Position numbers and translations under genes: made by a program
NCBI GenBank assembly: GCA_965661355.1
Contig: CBFIDI010000030.1
Coordinates: forward strand, 1 to 16,609
DNA from: CAMCFD01 sp965661355
GTDB lineage: Bacteria > Pseudomonadota > Alphaproteobacteria > Rickettsiales > UBA1997
Length of the DNA stretch: 16,609 bases
Direction: 5' to 3'
Shown here: piece by piece, positions 1-8,534 of the stretch
How positions within the stretch are numbered: the first letter of the stretch is position 1
Layout: each line of letters begins with the position of its first letter
Notes under the pieces: model-generated
What the model saw: the letters and a program-made list of their open reading frames with translations, nothing else
Told to the model about the DNA's origin: nothing
The model's database searches: none

Positions 1-683
1 ATTAGGTCTTTTTCGTATTTTTCGGCAAAATTTTGATCGACGCAACCATAGTCAAGAAGTCTGGTAAAAATAAGTTGATCTTGATAAAATATAACCTGTC
101 TAACCCCACTGGTTTTATTTTGAGTTACAAGGCAATATATATCGCAATTTTTATTTTCTAATCTAGATGAAGATTTAACATCTTCCTTTATTTTTTTAAA
201 TAAATTTGTAGATTCTAAAGGAAGCATAAATATGCCAACAAGACTATTTGGTAAATTACCGATAAATTCTATAAATTCTTCGGTAATTTTCGAAATTGAA
301 GATGAGATAAATAAAACATGGTTTTTACTATCTTTTGCTTTTTCTGATCTAATAGATTTTTCAGTTTTTAATATAAGATAATTTTTTATACTTTTTTTAT
401 CAGAATCATTGGCCAAATCTCTTTTGATAAGATGTACAAGATCGTTCTTCTTTATTCTAGGATAGTCCTTTTTTTTATAACTTTGCTCTGCGGTATCTAG
501 AATTATAGAAATTGGAACTGACTTGTTTTTAAGAAGAATTTTTTTTAATTGAGACTTAACCTTGTCGCTAAAATTTTTAATATAAAGTTTTTGCTCTATT
601 TTTCCGCTTTTATGAAGAGTGAATAATATTCCGTATTCTCCTATTATAACAGCAATATTGCTTTTAGCTTTGTTACCAAACAT
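1..683 (-). CDS. Partial hypothetical protein, possibly PilM/GspL-like actin-fold
   Basis: A minus-strand reading frame opens at an ATG (681-683) and stays open to the window edge, giving 227 residues with the C terminus missing. The start MFGNKAKSNIAVII followed by a short beta-rich stretch resembles the first strand pair of actin-fold proteins. Residues 57-73 read PISIILDTAEQSYKKKD, followed by DLVHLIKRDL at 81-90. I associate this kind of 'D-T-x-E-Q-S-Y then L-x-x-R-x-L' arrangement with PilM/GspL-like assembly proteins of type II/IV pilus systems, but that is recalled family resemblance, not a verified match. There is no signal peptide and no membrane segment in the visible part. It is divergent from acpS. 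Reality of the gene is likely; the function is uncertain. Confidence 0.6.
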   Translation of the reverse strand, partial: MFGNKAKSNIAVIIGEYGILFTLHKSGKIEQKLYIKNFSDKVKSQLKKILLKNKSVPISIILDTAEQSYKKKDYPRIKKNDLVHLIKRDLANDSDKKSIKNYLILKTEKSIRSEKAKDSKNHVLFISSSISKITEEFIEFIGNLPNSLVGIFMLPLESTNLFKKIKEDVKSSSRLENKNCDIYCLVTQNKTSGVRQVIFYQDQLIFTRLLDYGCVDQNFAEKYEKDL

Positions 684-742
684 TAAATTATGAATTATTA
701 TGGGCTTTATTTATTTATAATATTGAATAAACTAACTCTAAT

Positions 743-771
743 TTGCAATAGTTATTTAAATGTGATATAAT
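743..771 (+). promoter_or_regulatory. Candidate sigma70 promoter for the acpS-murD-purE operon
   Basis: TTGCAA (743-748) is followed after 17 bases by TATAAT (766-771). The -10 is perfect and preceded by TG (763-764), giving an extended -10. Transcription would start near 778, leaving an untranslated leader of about 80 bases before acpS. A second perfect TATAAT lies at 803-808 but has no -35 at normal spacing. In an AT-rich genome such matches arise by chance, but the combined -35, spacing and extended -10 are better than elsewhere in this gap. Confidence 0.45.
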
Positions 772-856
772 ATATTTTGATTTGGCTAGGGCTTTAAATT
801 GTTATAATTGATTGACTTTTACACTTATTCAAAAAACATAAAATTTAATTCAAATT

Positions 857-1258
857 ATGATAATCGGAATTGGTAACGACATAATAGAAATAGCAAGAAT
901 TGAAGAGTCGCTTCAAAAATACCAAGATCTTTTTTTGAAAAAAATTTTCTTAGATTCTGAAATTAAAAAATACGAAAGTTATTCTAATGAAAAAAGAAAA
1001 ATATCTTATTTGGCTAAAAGATTTGCTGCAAAAGAAGCCTTTTCTAAGGCTTGCGGCACTGGAATAGGATCTTTTATTTCTTTTAAAGATATAGAAATTG
1101 TAAATAATAATGCAAATAAGCCAGAAATTAAACTTAGTCAAGAAAAATATAATCAATTGTTAAAGCATTTTTCTGTCAAAATTTTAAAATTTCATTTAAG
1201 TCTTTCCGATCAAGAAAATCTTGCAAGTGCTTTTGTTATAATAGAAAATTTATCTTAA
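857..1258 (+). CDS. acpS: Holo-[acyl-carrier-protein] synthase
   Basis: This gene encodes the 133-residue phosphopantetheinyl transferase that moves 4'-phosphopantetheine from coenzyme A to a serine of apo acyl carrier protein, activating it for fatty acid synthesis in the cytoplasm. The N terminus MIIGIGNDIIEIARIE carries the family's Mg-binding aspartate (D8). KRFAAKEAFSKACGTGI at 54-70 holds the second metal ligand (E60). HLSLSDQENLASAFVI at 113-128 is the usual C-terminal strand pair. Length is normal for the AcpS family. The ATG at 857 gives the conserved N terminus directly; no Shine-Dalgarno is evident. It is the first gene of a tight operon, with murD starting six bases after its stop. 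I am confident of the assignment. Confidence 0.96.
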   Translation: MIIGIGNDIIEIARIEESLQKYQDLFLKKIFLDSEIKKYESYSNEKRKISYLAKRFAAKEAFSKACGTGIGSFISFKDIEIVNNNANKPEIKLSQEKYNQLLKHFSVKILKFHLSLSDQENLASAFVIIENLS

Positions 1259-1264
1259 ATTGCG

Positions 1265-2704
1265 ATGAAAAATAAAAAATTTATTATTTATGGATTAGGA
1301 AGGTCAGGTTTTGAAGTTGCAAAATATCTTATTTTAAAGGGTTTTGAAGTTATAATTACTGATGACAATGAAAATTCTCTCGAAAATTTTTTAATAAACT
1401 CAAAAAAAGACAAACAATTGTCGCAAAATAATACAATTTTACAGAAAATAATTAAATCAGATAAGATTTGCGATTTAATTGATAAAAATTCAATAATTAT
1501 TATGTCACCAGGAATAGCACTTTATTATCCTGTTAAGCATAAAATTTTAGATTATATAAAATCAAAAGGCGCAAAATTAATTTGTGACATCGAGCTTTTT
1601 TGTCTAATAAATAATCGAAATAAAAAAGTTGCGGTAACTGGCACCAATGGAAAATCTACCACTGTTTCATTAATTGATTATATATTAAAAAACTTAAATA
1701 AAGACTCTAAACTTGGCGGAAATGTTGGCAAAGCTGTTTTTGGGTTAATGAATGAGAATGAAATTTCTTTAAATTCAAACTTAATATTAGAATTGTCTTC
1801 TTATCAACTTGATTTAATTGAAAAATCTCAATTTGATGTTGCGGCAATTTCAAACATTACTCGTGACCATATTGACAGGCATGGAAATTTTGAAAATTAT
1901 CAACTTGCTAAAGAGTCTATTTTGAAGAATTTAACAAAAGATGATTATGCAGTTTTGAATTATGATGACAAAAATTTAGCGCAAATAATTAATAAATCAG
2001 TCAAAAGTGGCAATAATAATGTTTTATTTTCAATAAAATCTAATTTAGAAAGCGGGGTTTATATTAAAAATGACTTTTTGGTTGATAATTTCTTTAATAA
2101 GAGCGGTCAAATAAAAATAAAATTGCCAGAGTTTAAAATTAAAGGTCAACATAATTTGCAAAATATAGTTTTATCTTATTGTTGTTGCGTTGCATTGTTG
2201 AAAAAGAAGGGCGAGATTATAAATAAAGAACTATGTCAAAAAATAATTAATATAATAGCTGATTTTTCAGGTTTAAGGCACAGAGCTCAATTGGTTAAAA
2301 AAATTGGCAATGTTAACTTTATTAATGACAGCAAAGCAACAAATGCGGAATCTTGTCAAAAAGCATTAGAGTCTTTTAAAAATATTCTATGGATTCTAGG
2401 TGGCGTAGCCAAAGAGGGCGGCATTTCTAATCTTGGGCCATATTTAAAAAATGTTAAAAAATCATATTTAATTGGAAGTTCGAGTAAAGAATTTGCAAAA
2501 TTTTTAAAGAAAAATGATGTAAATTATGAATTATGCGTTAATCTTGAAGAGGCTGTAAAAAAATCTTACGAAGATTCTAAGCTGTTACCTGAAATTCAAA
2601 ATGTTAATATTTTATTATCTCCGTCCTGTGCTTCATTTGATATGTGGGAAAATTTTGAAGAAAGAGGAAATGATTTTTGTAAATTAGTAAATGAAATTGC
2701 TTAA
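1265..2704 (+). CDS. murD: UDP-N-acetylmuramoylalanine--D-glutamate ligase
   Basis: MurD is the cytoplasmic ATP-dependent ligase that adds D-glutamate to UDP-MurNAc-L-alanine in peptidoglycan precursor synthesis. The 479 residues show the three Mur-ligase domains in order. The N-terminal Rossmann-like part opens with IYGLGRSGFEVAKYL. The central ATPase has the P-loop GTNGKST at 126-132, LELSSYQLD at 175-183, DHIDRHG at 201-207 and HNLQN at 296-300. The C-terminal domain has GLRHR at 336-340, NDSKATN at 354-360 and the MurD signature SPSCASFDMWENFEERGNDF at 452-471. It is some 40 residues longer than the E. coli enzyme, from small insertions such as 40-65. Its 3' end overlaps the start of the giant cysteine-rich gene by 14 bases, indicating cotranscription and probable translational coupling. 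No other mur genes are in view. Confidence 0.97.
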   Translation: MKNKKFIIYGLGRSGFEVAKYLILKGFEVIITDDNENSLENFLINSKKDKQLSQNNTILQKIIKSDKICDLIDKNSIIIMSPGIALYYPVKHKILDYIKSKGAKLICDIELFCLINNRNKKVAVTGTNGKSTTVSLIDYILKNLNKDSKLGGNVGKAVFGLMNENEISLNSNLILELSSYQLDLIEKSQFDVAAISNITRDHIDRHGNFENYQLAKESILKNLTKDDYAVLNYDDKNLAQIINKSVKSGNNNVLFSIKSNLESGVYIKNDFLVDNFFNKSGQIKIKLPEFKIKGQHNLQNIVLSYCCCVALLKKKGEIINKELCQKIINIIADFSGLRHRAQLVKKIGNVNFINDSKATNAESCQKALESFKNILWILGGVAKEGGISNLGPYLKNVKKSYLIGSSSKEFAKFLKKNDVNYELCVNLEEAVKKSYEDSKLLPEIQNVNILLSPSCASFDMWENFEERGNDFCKLVNEIA

Positions 2705-5700
2705 ATTACTTTTTACATTGCCGGTTAATATCTTTCAAAAGCTTAATTGTTTGTCATGCTTTATTTTTAGTTATTTTTATTTTCTTTCTATTAAAAGACC
2801 CTATTTAAAGAAGCTTCTCGCATGTTTTATTATGACTTTTGTGACTTTATCTTTTTCGTATTATTTGTCTAAGGTTCAAAGTGGAGTCATTGCGCAAGAA
2901 TCTTTGCCCGATTGTGCATCTCTTCCAAGTGATCAAGAGCCTTTAATTGGTCAAAATTGTTTATATTTCGGCCTTGAGCAATGTAAAAATTTAAGTCCAA
3001 GTCAAAGAAAGCCAAGGCAAAATTGCGCTGATTTAATAGATTTGCCATTATGTTCGCAAATTGTCACAAATCAACAAGAAGGAATAGTGGCAATGCCCGG
3101 TAAAAACTGTGTAAATCTTTGTTCTGGCAATGCTTATAACGACCCAAATCCAAATTCTAGCACGCCTTTGCAAAGATCTATCGATTATGCTGTTCATAAT
3201 GTTGATTGCTTAAGGTTTTGTGACGATCCGGAAGGTGGTGTTAGTATAATTTCTGAGGGTGACAATGCTAATTGCGTACAAAGAAAGTGTCATCAAATGC
3301 CGACTTCAGTTGACCCTGATCCTAAAAATGAAAATTGCGATCTTTTAAAATGCAACATGCTTACACCGGACGAACTTAATAAGCCAAAATTTGACGATTC
3401 TTCTAAAAAATATTGCGATGGTGAGATTAAATGTTATGAATTTGTCCATTCTCAGTTACCTTACTTAAGAGTCCGCAGTGATAATACTATGTGTCAAATT
3501 CATAATTGCAAACCAGAAATTGACAGTTGTGGTGTTGACGAAACTCAGTTTATTAGATCTAAGGGGGAGAGTTATGTTGAGCAATATAGAAAATTTATAA
3601 ATGCAAACCAAGCTATAGAATCAACGATAATTTGTAACCCTGTATATTGCGAACCAGTGGTAAAATCTCAGTATCGCTGTGTTAACGATGCTGGAGATAT
3701 TACTGGCAATAACGATTATGATATATTTACCAATCCAAAATGTGACCAACAAGGTGAAGGCTCATCTTGTCTTTCAAATTATTGCTACAAAACTATTGAT
3801 TGCAACCTAAAGGAAAATAAGAGTAGTTCAGAGTGCCGCGTAAATACTAATAATCCGGATCCTAATGCTGATTTTGATGACCCATATCAATCTTGGTTTT
3901 ATAGGCCAAAGCCGTTAAATAAAGCCTTAACAGGTAATGCAGTTTTAAAAAATATGGAACCAGCAAGGTTATGCTATAGAAAGTCGCATATGCAAAGCCA
4001 TGGTTGGGGGTATGAGTTAAAGGTACCCTTACTTTTAACAACGGTAAACTTAGGATATTTTCATTCACATATATTCGATGATTCAAGATCTCCTGGCTCT
4101 TGTAATGCTCCAAGGCACGGTCATAGAGGTCAGGGATATCTTTATTTATGTGGAACCAAGGGTTTACTTTATAATAAACCTTCTGAAAATGCCTCTTATT
4201 ATTCTGGTTATGTTAGAACGAATTTCTACGGTAATTCTGCTAAACATGTAATAAGAATTTGTACTAGGTTTAAAAATACTATTAATCTGAATGCCTGTGG
4301 CAGAAGAGAATGCGGAATTGCCTACACTTATGGTGCGTTAACTGGTCAACAATGTGGCGGTGATGTTTGTCATGACATAGAAGTTGATGAAGCCGACCCT
4401 TTAAAATGTATGATGAATAGAAATATGGCAAAGAATAGCGAGTCTGGCTGTTCAAGGATTACCGATAAATATATTAGGACAAGAGCAGTGCAATATGGAG
4501 ACAGAATATGTGCCTTTATGGACAGTAAGGGTCAATTGGCATATAATAAAATGTTTATGAATGGCTCTGAGCAATTATCTCTTCAAAGAAATGATGGAAC
4601 TGAATCAGTTTTCTGTGTTAATGATCCAAATTCTTCGCCAGCAGAAGGTGATGGCTGCTCGGGTTATAATAGTAATGAATATGAGGGTCTGGCCGATAAA
4701 TGGCGCGCTTTATTTCAAGTGCCATATGTGCAAAATAATAGACCAGAAAGTGACAGGGCCAGAGGTTATCTTGATAGAGATGGAAGAATTTACAAAGAAA
4801 TTCTGTGTCCAAAAATAACATTAAGAATACCGCCACCAATACATTATAATTTGGCTAATATCATAAACTCGGAAAGATTATTTGTTCCTCCGCTATACAT
4901 CAAAAGCGCAGTAAAAATAAGAGGCGGGGAAGATTCTATTTCGTCAGGCGAGGGACCATATGGTAAAACAGATTTTCACTATCCTGAAATAAGAGTTCAA
5001 TACGGACCTATTTCGACTAAAATGAGTTTAGGGCTTGATGAAATCAGTGGGAAGGACATTGATGGATCTGGCATTAATTTACTTCCAGAATCTCCGGCTT
5101 ATCAAACCTTGAAATTAACATTAAGGGGGAGAGAATATATTGCCGAGATGTATGTATCTAAAGAATTCAACGAAACAACTCATGATCCGTTATTTTGTTT
5201 ATATAGAAGAATAAAAAATGCTAACGGAATGTATGTTGAGCCATATAGAATTGGCTGTATAGAAAGAGAAATTCCTGATATTAATAACAAACTTACAATG
5301 CTTCGAACTGCTTCGCTTTCTGAAAATGCTGAGGACAAAAAAGATAACCAACCAACAACATTACCAAGAATTACTAAGACTTCTATTAAACCATTAAGTA
5401 AATATGATGATGCTGAAATAGAAGTAAGATTTTTAACCGATTTTGGTGAAAACCAAGAAAATGACAATTGCTCGATTGACGATATATGCTCTAAGAAAAT
5501 TTCTATTGCAAATGACAGTTTTCAACAAGCAACTTGTACAAAAAAATCTGAAAACTATAAATTATGTGCTAAAAAAGAAGAATGTAGCCAACTTTATGTT
5601 GAATGTGCAAAAAATGAAATTAATTATAATAATGCTCTTAATAATTCTGAACCGATAAGTGAATATGAATCATATAGAAGTTTTTGTAATGATAGCTTGA

Positions 5701-8522
5701 TTTCTTTTTGTAATAAAAAAAGAGGAATTTACGATTCTAATTCCGCCAATATATACGAAATGAACCCTAATGACGAATTGCCCGATGAGAAAATATATGG
5801 CTGGTTTAATGAATTATGTATAGTATCGGGTTTTGAAGAAAAATTAAAAAATGTATTTGCTTATTCACCGCAAGAAAATATATTAGGAAAGTGCGTAATT
5901 GACGCCTTAAGTCCTTATTTAACTGACTCAGACCCAAATACTAATTGTGATGAAGGTGGATTTGCTCCAAATTGCTTATGTGCCGAGGCCGCAGAAGGTG
6001 AAAATTCTGGCTCGGGCCTAGTTATTAGAAAGCAAACCCCAAGAGAAGCGGGGCTATGTGTTGACATGAAAAAGCCAAAATTATGCCCGGCAATTGACTA
6101 TAATGTTGATCAAAATATTTTCGACCTTTCTGATCCTGAATATATATACCATTCACTAGGGAAGGTTAATTACGACAATAACAACGGAGTTCATATGTCT
6201 CATCTTTATAGATCCGAAGGCAAGGAAGATCCGGTTGAAATTCCTCTTGCGGGTCACGCAGAATTTTCAGCAAGCTTTTTCGGAGTTGAAAAAGTAAGGG
6301 GGGTTTGTAAGGGATATTGGACTTATGATAAAAACTCTTTTGGCGTCACTCTTTATCCTAAAATGAATTGTCTTAACGATAATGAAGAAGCTGTTTGGGA
6401 TATAGAAAATCTGCAAAATCCTTGCGTCAGATATTCTTGTCCAATTGTTACAACTCTTGGAATTAGCGAAATAGGAGATTACCAAAATGATTATGGCGCA
6501 TTGGAAACAGGCGAAAATAAAGGTTTATCAAATGGCTTTGCTTTGTGGCCGAGATATCAAAAAAATAACGACTTTCTAGAAAATGTTACTGCATCTTCTT
6601 GTATTGCTGGCTTTAAGCCGCAGGGAAGTGAAGCAATAATCAATAATGACAAAATTATCGGTTATCAAAATGGTAATTTACCAACAAGAGATTGTGATCA
6701 GTTAGGAAATTGGCGTGAACCACAGAGTCAGTGTCAAAGAATAAGTTGCCCAGCAATAAACCCGACAATTCCGCAATCTGCAAATGATTATAGCGCTTGG
6801 CAAGAATGGTTTGAAGCTGGAGGCGCTGTTTATCCTGAGGTAAATGCCTCAAGAAGCAAAAGCAGAATTCAAGATGGCGCAACATCTTACGGATCTTGCG
6901 ACAACAATCTTGGTTTTTTTCAAGTTCCAGGCGGAGAAGCGCCATCAAGAGAGTGTGATTATTTAGGAAATTGGGGGCCGGTTATAAATCCTTGCGTTTC
7001 TACATGTTCAGAAATTTCTGATATTACTGAAGCGAGTAATTTAAATAATGGCTTTGCCAGATGGTCAGAAGCGCAAATCGACCTTCAAACTGGACAAAAA
7101 GAGGGAGAATTTTTAGGTTGCGTCCCTGGTTATGTACAATATCCATATCCGCCAACAAAATCAATTGACGGCGAAGTTCTAGATGACGCAAATGATTTAT
7201 CGCGCCCAGCTGAAAATCCTCAAAGATTATGTCGCGCTGGCCTTACTAGTCTTGGTATTCAAGTCAATGTTTGGTCGGTTACAATAAATTCTTGCATCAA
7301 TAAATGTCCGGGCGCCGATTATGACAGTAGAATTGGTGTTGGCAAAACCAAGCATGAAACAAGCGATGGTGAAATTATAATAAATTGGCCATCGGCTGAT
7401 TTTGGAACTTATCAATATGTAACTAATTGGAGTGGAAATGAAGAGCATCTTAATGCCAGTGAATTTCAAAAAGACCGCAATAATGGTAAATATTTACTTA
7501 AAAGATATTGTAATTTTGATGGATCTTGGTCCGAGCCAGAAACTATGTGCTCTTTAAACGAAGGAATTATATCTAATGCTAAATATTTTGAGAGCAATAA
7601 AAACCCAGGCTTTACAAATTCTTTATCGGTTGAAAGAAATGAAGAAATTCAAGGTTCTTGTATTGAAGGATTTTGGGGTCACAACAATAACACAGAACCC
7701 GAGCCAAAAAGACAATGCGTTTTTGAAGAAGGTAATAAAAATATAGATCAAGTATATTTAAAATTAACCGACCAAAGTAAAGAATGCGAAGAGGTAACTT
7801 GTCCGCCATTAGACATAAAAGCTCAGAAAAACTCTTCAAATGGAAGATATGATATAGTAACCAGTGAAAGAAAAAGAATTGGTACGATAGTTCAGGGAAG
7901 ATGTGTTAATGATTCTAATCGCGGAATATGGACCACTCTTAAAGGTAGGTTACCAAGTAAAATATGTAAAAATGATGGAACTTGGCAAGATCATGAAAGA
8001 GGAAGTAATAATGCTTGTAAGCTAGGTTGTGATATATATTACAGAAATTCACTTTCACCTCATGTCAGAAATAGAGTATTGGGTCAAAGCGTCACCTGTG
8101 AAATAAATGGCTCTATTGCAGATGGACAAGTTGTTGCTGCCACATTTGCAATTCAAAACGGACATAGTCAAAGAGATTGCGATTCAATGTTTGCGATGCT
8201 TCGTTGCGATGATGGAAGGGTGACATCTTCTTCAGATGCTCATTATGACGGATCCGGAACCTTATGCGAAGTTAGATCTTACAATCCTCATTCAAGGCAG
8301 ATGGGTTTTCCGGGCTTTATTGTAGACAAATTTCACAATTCTAGTGGCAACTGGTTTTATTCAGGAAGAAACCCTGGTGATGTTAGGGCCGGAATTGCAT
8401 TTTCGGCTGGGCCGCAAGTCATAGACAAATATGGAAATAGAACTAATATTTATTACAATTGTTGGGGTGGATATAAACCAGATCACATTATTAACATCAA
8501 CAAAACTCATCATAACTTTTAA
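2691..8522 (+). CDS. Giant cysteine-rich exported protein with CCP/sushi-like repeats
   Basis: I do not recognise this 1943-residue protein as a named family. Residues 20-60 contain two hydrophobic stretches. The second (43-59) follows lysines 40-41 and ends near GVIAQE (65-70), so it looks like an uncleaved anchor or a long signal peptide; a shorter start at M48 is also possible. About 90 cysteines (hand count) imply a disulfide-stabilised periplasmic or surface protein. Residues 75-382 hold closely spaced cysteine pairs. Residues 400-870 form a less cysteine-rich, glycine/tyrosine-rich middle. Residues 927-1097 are cysteine-rich again. Residues 1132-1780 hold seven CCP-like units, and 1781-1943 a distinct C-terminal domain. 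The ATG at 2691 lies inside the murD stop region, and purE follows 12 bases after the stop, so it is part of that operon. Adhesin, surface sheath or envelope scaffold are all conceivable; the role is unknown. Confidence 0.9.
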   Translation: MKLLKLLFTLPVNIFQKLNCLSCFIFSYFYFLSIKRPYLKKLLACFIMTFVTLSFSYYLSKVQSGVIAQESLPDCASLPSDQEPLIGQNCLYFGLEQCKNLSPSQRKPRQNCADLIDLPLCSQIVTNQQEGIVAMPGKNCVNLCSGNAYNDPNPNSSTPLQRSIDYAVHNVDCLRFCDDPEGGVSIISEGDNANCVQRKCHQMPTSVDPDPKNENCDLLKCNMLTPDELNKPKFDDSSKKYCDGEIKCYEFVHSQLPYLRVRSDNTMCQIHNCKPEIDSCGVDETQFIRSKGESYVEQYRKFINANQAIESTIICNPVYCEPVVKSQYRCVNDAGDITGNNDYDIFTNPKCDQQGEGSSCLSNYCYKTIDCNLKENKSSSECRVNTNNPDPNADFDDPYQSWFYRPKPLNKALTGNAVLKNMEPARLCYRKSHMQSHGWGYELKVPLLLTTVNLGYFHSHIFDDSRSPGSCNAPRHGHRGQGYLYLCGTKGLLYNKPSENASYYSGYVRTNFYGNSAKHVIRICTRFKNTINLNACGRRECGIAYTYGALTGQQCGGDVCHDIEVDEADPLKCMMNRNMAKNSESGCSRITDKYIRTRAVQYGDRICAFMDSKGQLAYNKMFMNGSEQLSLQRNDGTESVFCVNDPNSSPAEGDGCSGYNSNEYEGLADKWRALFQVPYVQNNRPESDRARGYLDRDGRIYKEILCPKITLRIPPPIHYNLANIINSERLFVPPLYIKSAVKIRGGEDSISSGEGPYGKTDFHYPEIRVQYGPISTKMSLGLDEISGKDIDGSGINLLPESPAYQTLKLTLRGREYIAEMYVSKEFNETTHDPLFCLYRRIKNANGMYVEPYRIGCIEREIPDINNKLTMLRTASLSENAEDKKDNQPTTLPRITKTSIKPLSKYDDAEIEVRFLTDFGENQENDNCSIDDICSKKISIANDSFQQATCTKKSENYKLCAKKEECSQLYVECAKNEINYNNALNNSEPISEYESYRSFCNDSLISFCNKKRGIYDSNSANIYEMNPNDELPDEKIYGWFNELCIVSGFEEKLKNVFAYSPQENILGKCVIDALSPYLTDSDPNTNCDEGGFAPNCLCAEAAEGENSGSGLVIRKQTPREAGLCVDMKKPKLCPAIDYNVDQNIFDLSDPEYIYHSLGKVNYDNNNGVHMSHLYRSEGKEDPVEIPLAGHAEFSASFFGVEKVRGVCKGYWTYDKNSFGVTLYPKMNCLNDNEEAVWDIENLQNPCVRYSCPIVTTLGISEIGDYQNDYGALETGENKGLSNGFALWPRYQKNNDFLENVTASSCIAGFKPQGSEAIINNDKIIGYQNGNLPTRDCDQLGNWREPQSQCQRISCPAINPTIPQSANDYSAWQEWFEAGGAVYPEVNASRSKSRIQDGATSYGSCDNNLGFFQVPGGEAPSRECDYLGNWGPVINPCVSTCSEISDITEASNLNNGFARWSEAQIDLQTGQKEGEFLGCVPGYVQYPYPPTKSIDGEVLDDANDLSRPAENPQRLCRAGLTSLGIQVNVWSVTINSCINKCPGADYDSRIGVGKTKHETSDGEIIINWPSADFGTYQYVTNWSGNEEHLNASEFQKDRNNGKYLLKRYCNFDGSWSEPETMCSLNEGIISNAKYFESNKNPGFTNSLSVERNEEIQGSCIEGFWGHNNNTEPEPKRQCVFEEGNKNIDQVYLKLTDQSKECEEVTCPPLDIKAQKNSSNGRYDIVTSERKRIGTIVQGRCVNDSNRGIWTTLKGRLPSKICKNDGTWQDHERGSNNACKLGCDIYYRNSLSPHVRNRVLGQSVTCEINGSIADGQVVAATFAIQNGHSQRDCDSMFAMLRCDDGRVTSSSDAHYDGSGTLCEVRSYNPHSRQMGFPGFIVDKFHNSSGNWFYSGRNPGDVRAGIAFSAGPQVIDKYGNRTNIYYNCWGGYKPDHIININKTHHNF
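2913..3836 (+). repeat. N-terminal paired-cysteine repeat zone of the giant protein
   Basis: Residues 75-382 repeat a loose pattern of two cysteines 3 to 10 residues apart, often introduced by an asparagine or aspartate: QNCLYFGLEQC, QNCADLIDLPLC, KNCVNLC, VDCLRFC, ANCVQRKC, ENCDLLKC, KYCDGEIKC and MCQIHNC. Spacers of about 15-30 residues are rich in Pro, Asp, Asn and Ser. The units are too diverged to show as DNA repeats. They look like small disulfide-closed knots rather than a known domain. Confidence 0.55.
6084..8030 (+). repeat. Seven tandem CCP/sushi-like modules in the giant protein
   Basis: From residue 1132 to 1780 the protein cycles through units of about 70-120 residues. Each has a first cysteine usually in a CP motif, a second in G-x-C (V/I)-x-G-(F/Y), a third in R-x-C-x-x-x-G-x-W, and a fourth shortly after the tryptophan, then the next C-P. 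Unit starts fall near 1132, 1250, 1353, 1439, 1539, 1620 and 1704. Clear examples are LPTRDCDQLGNWREPQSQC (1330-1348) and PSRECDYLGNWGPVINPC (1418-1435). Sushi modules pair cysteines 1-3 and 2-4 with a tryptophan between 3 and 4, and this order is reproduced here. Some units are imperfect: unit 6 lacks the clear G-x-W, and the first unit's tryptophan context differs. The similarity is by spacing only. Confidence 0.6.
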
Positions 8523-8534
8523 ATAAAATAAATT

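Noticed and set aside
3862..4113. Minus-strand open frame opposite the giant gene
   Set aside because: No family resemblance, lies wholly inside a long well-supported gene and looks like a chance frame.
4561..4818. Plus-strand frame in another phase within the giant gene
   Set aside because: Its translation is low-complexity and lacks any motif; the giant frame continues uninterrupted through it.
2691..8522. Idea that the giant protein is a TraN-like conjugation or type IV secretion factor
   Set aside because: Cysteine richness alone suggested it; no conjugation genes are nearby and no TraN motif was recognised.
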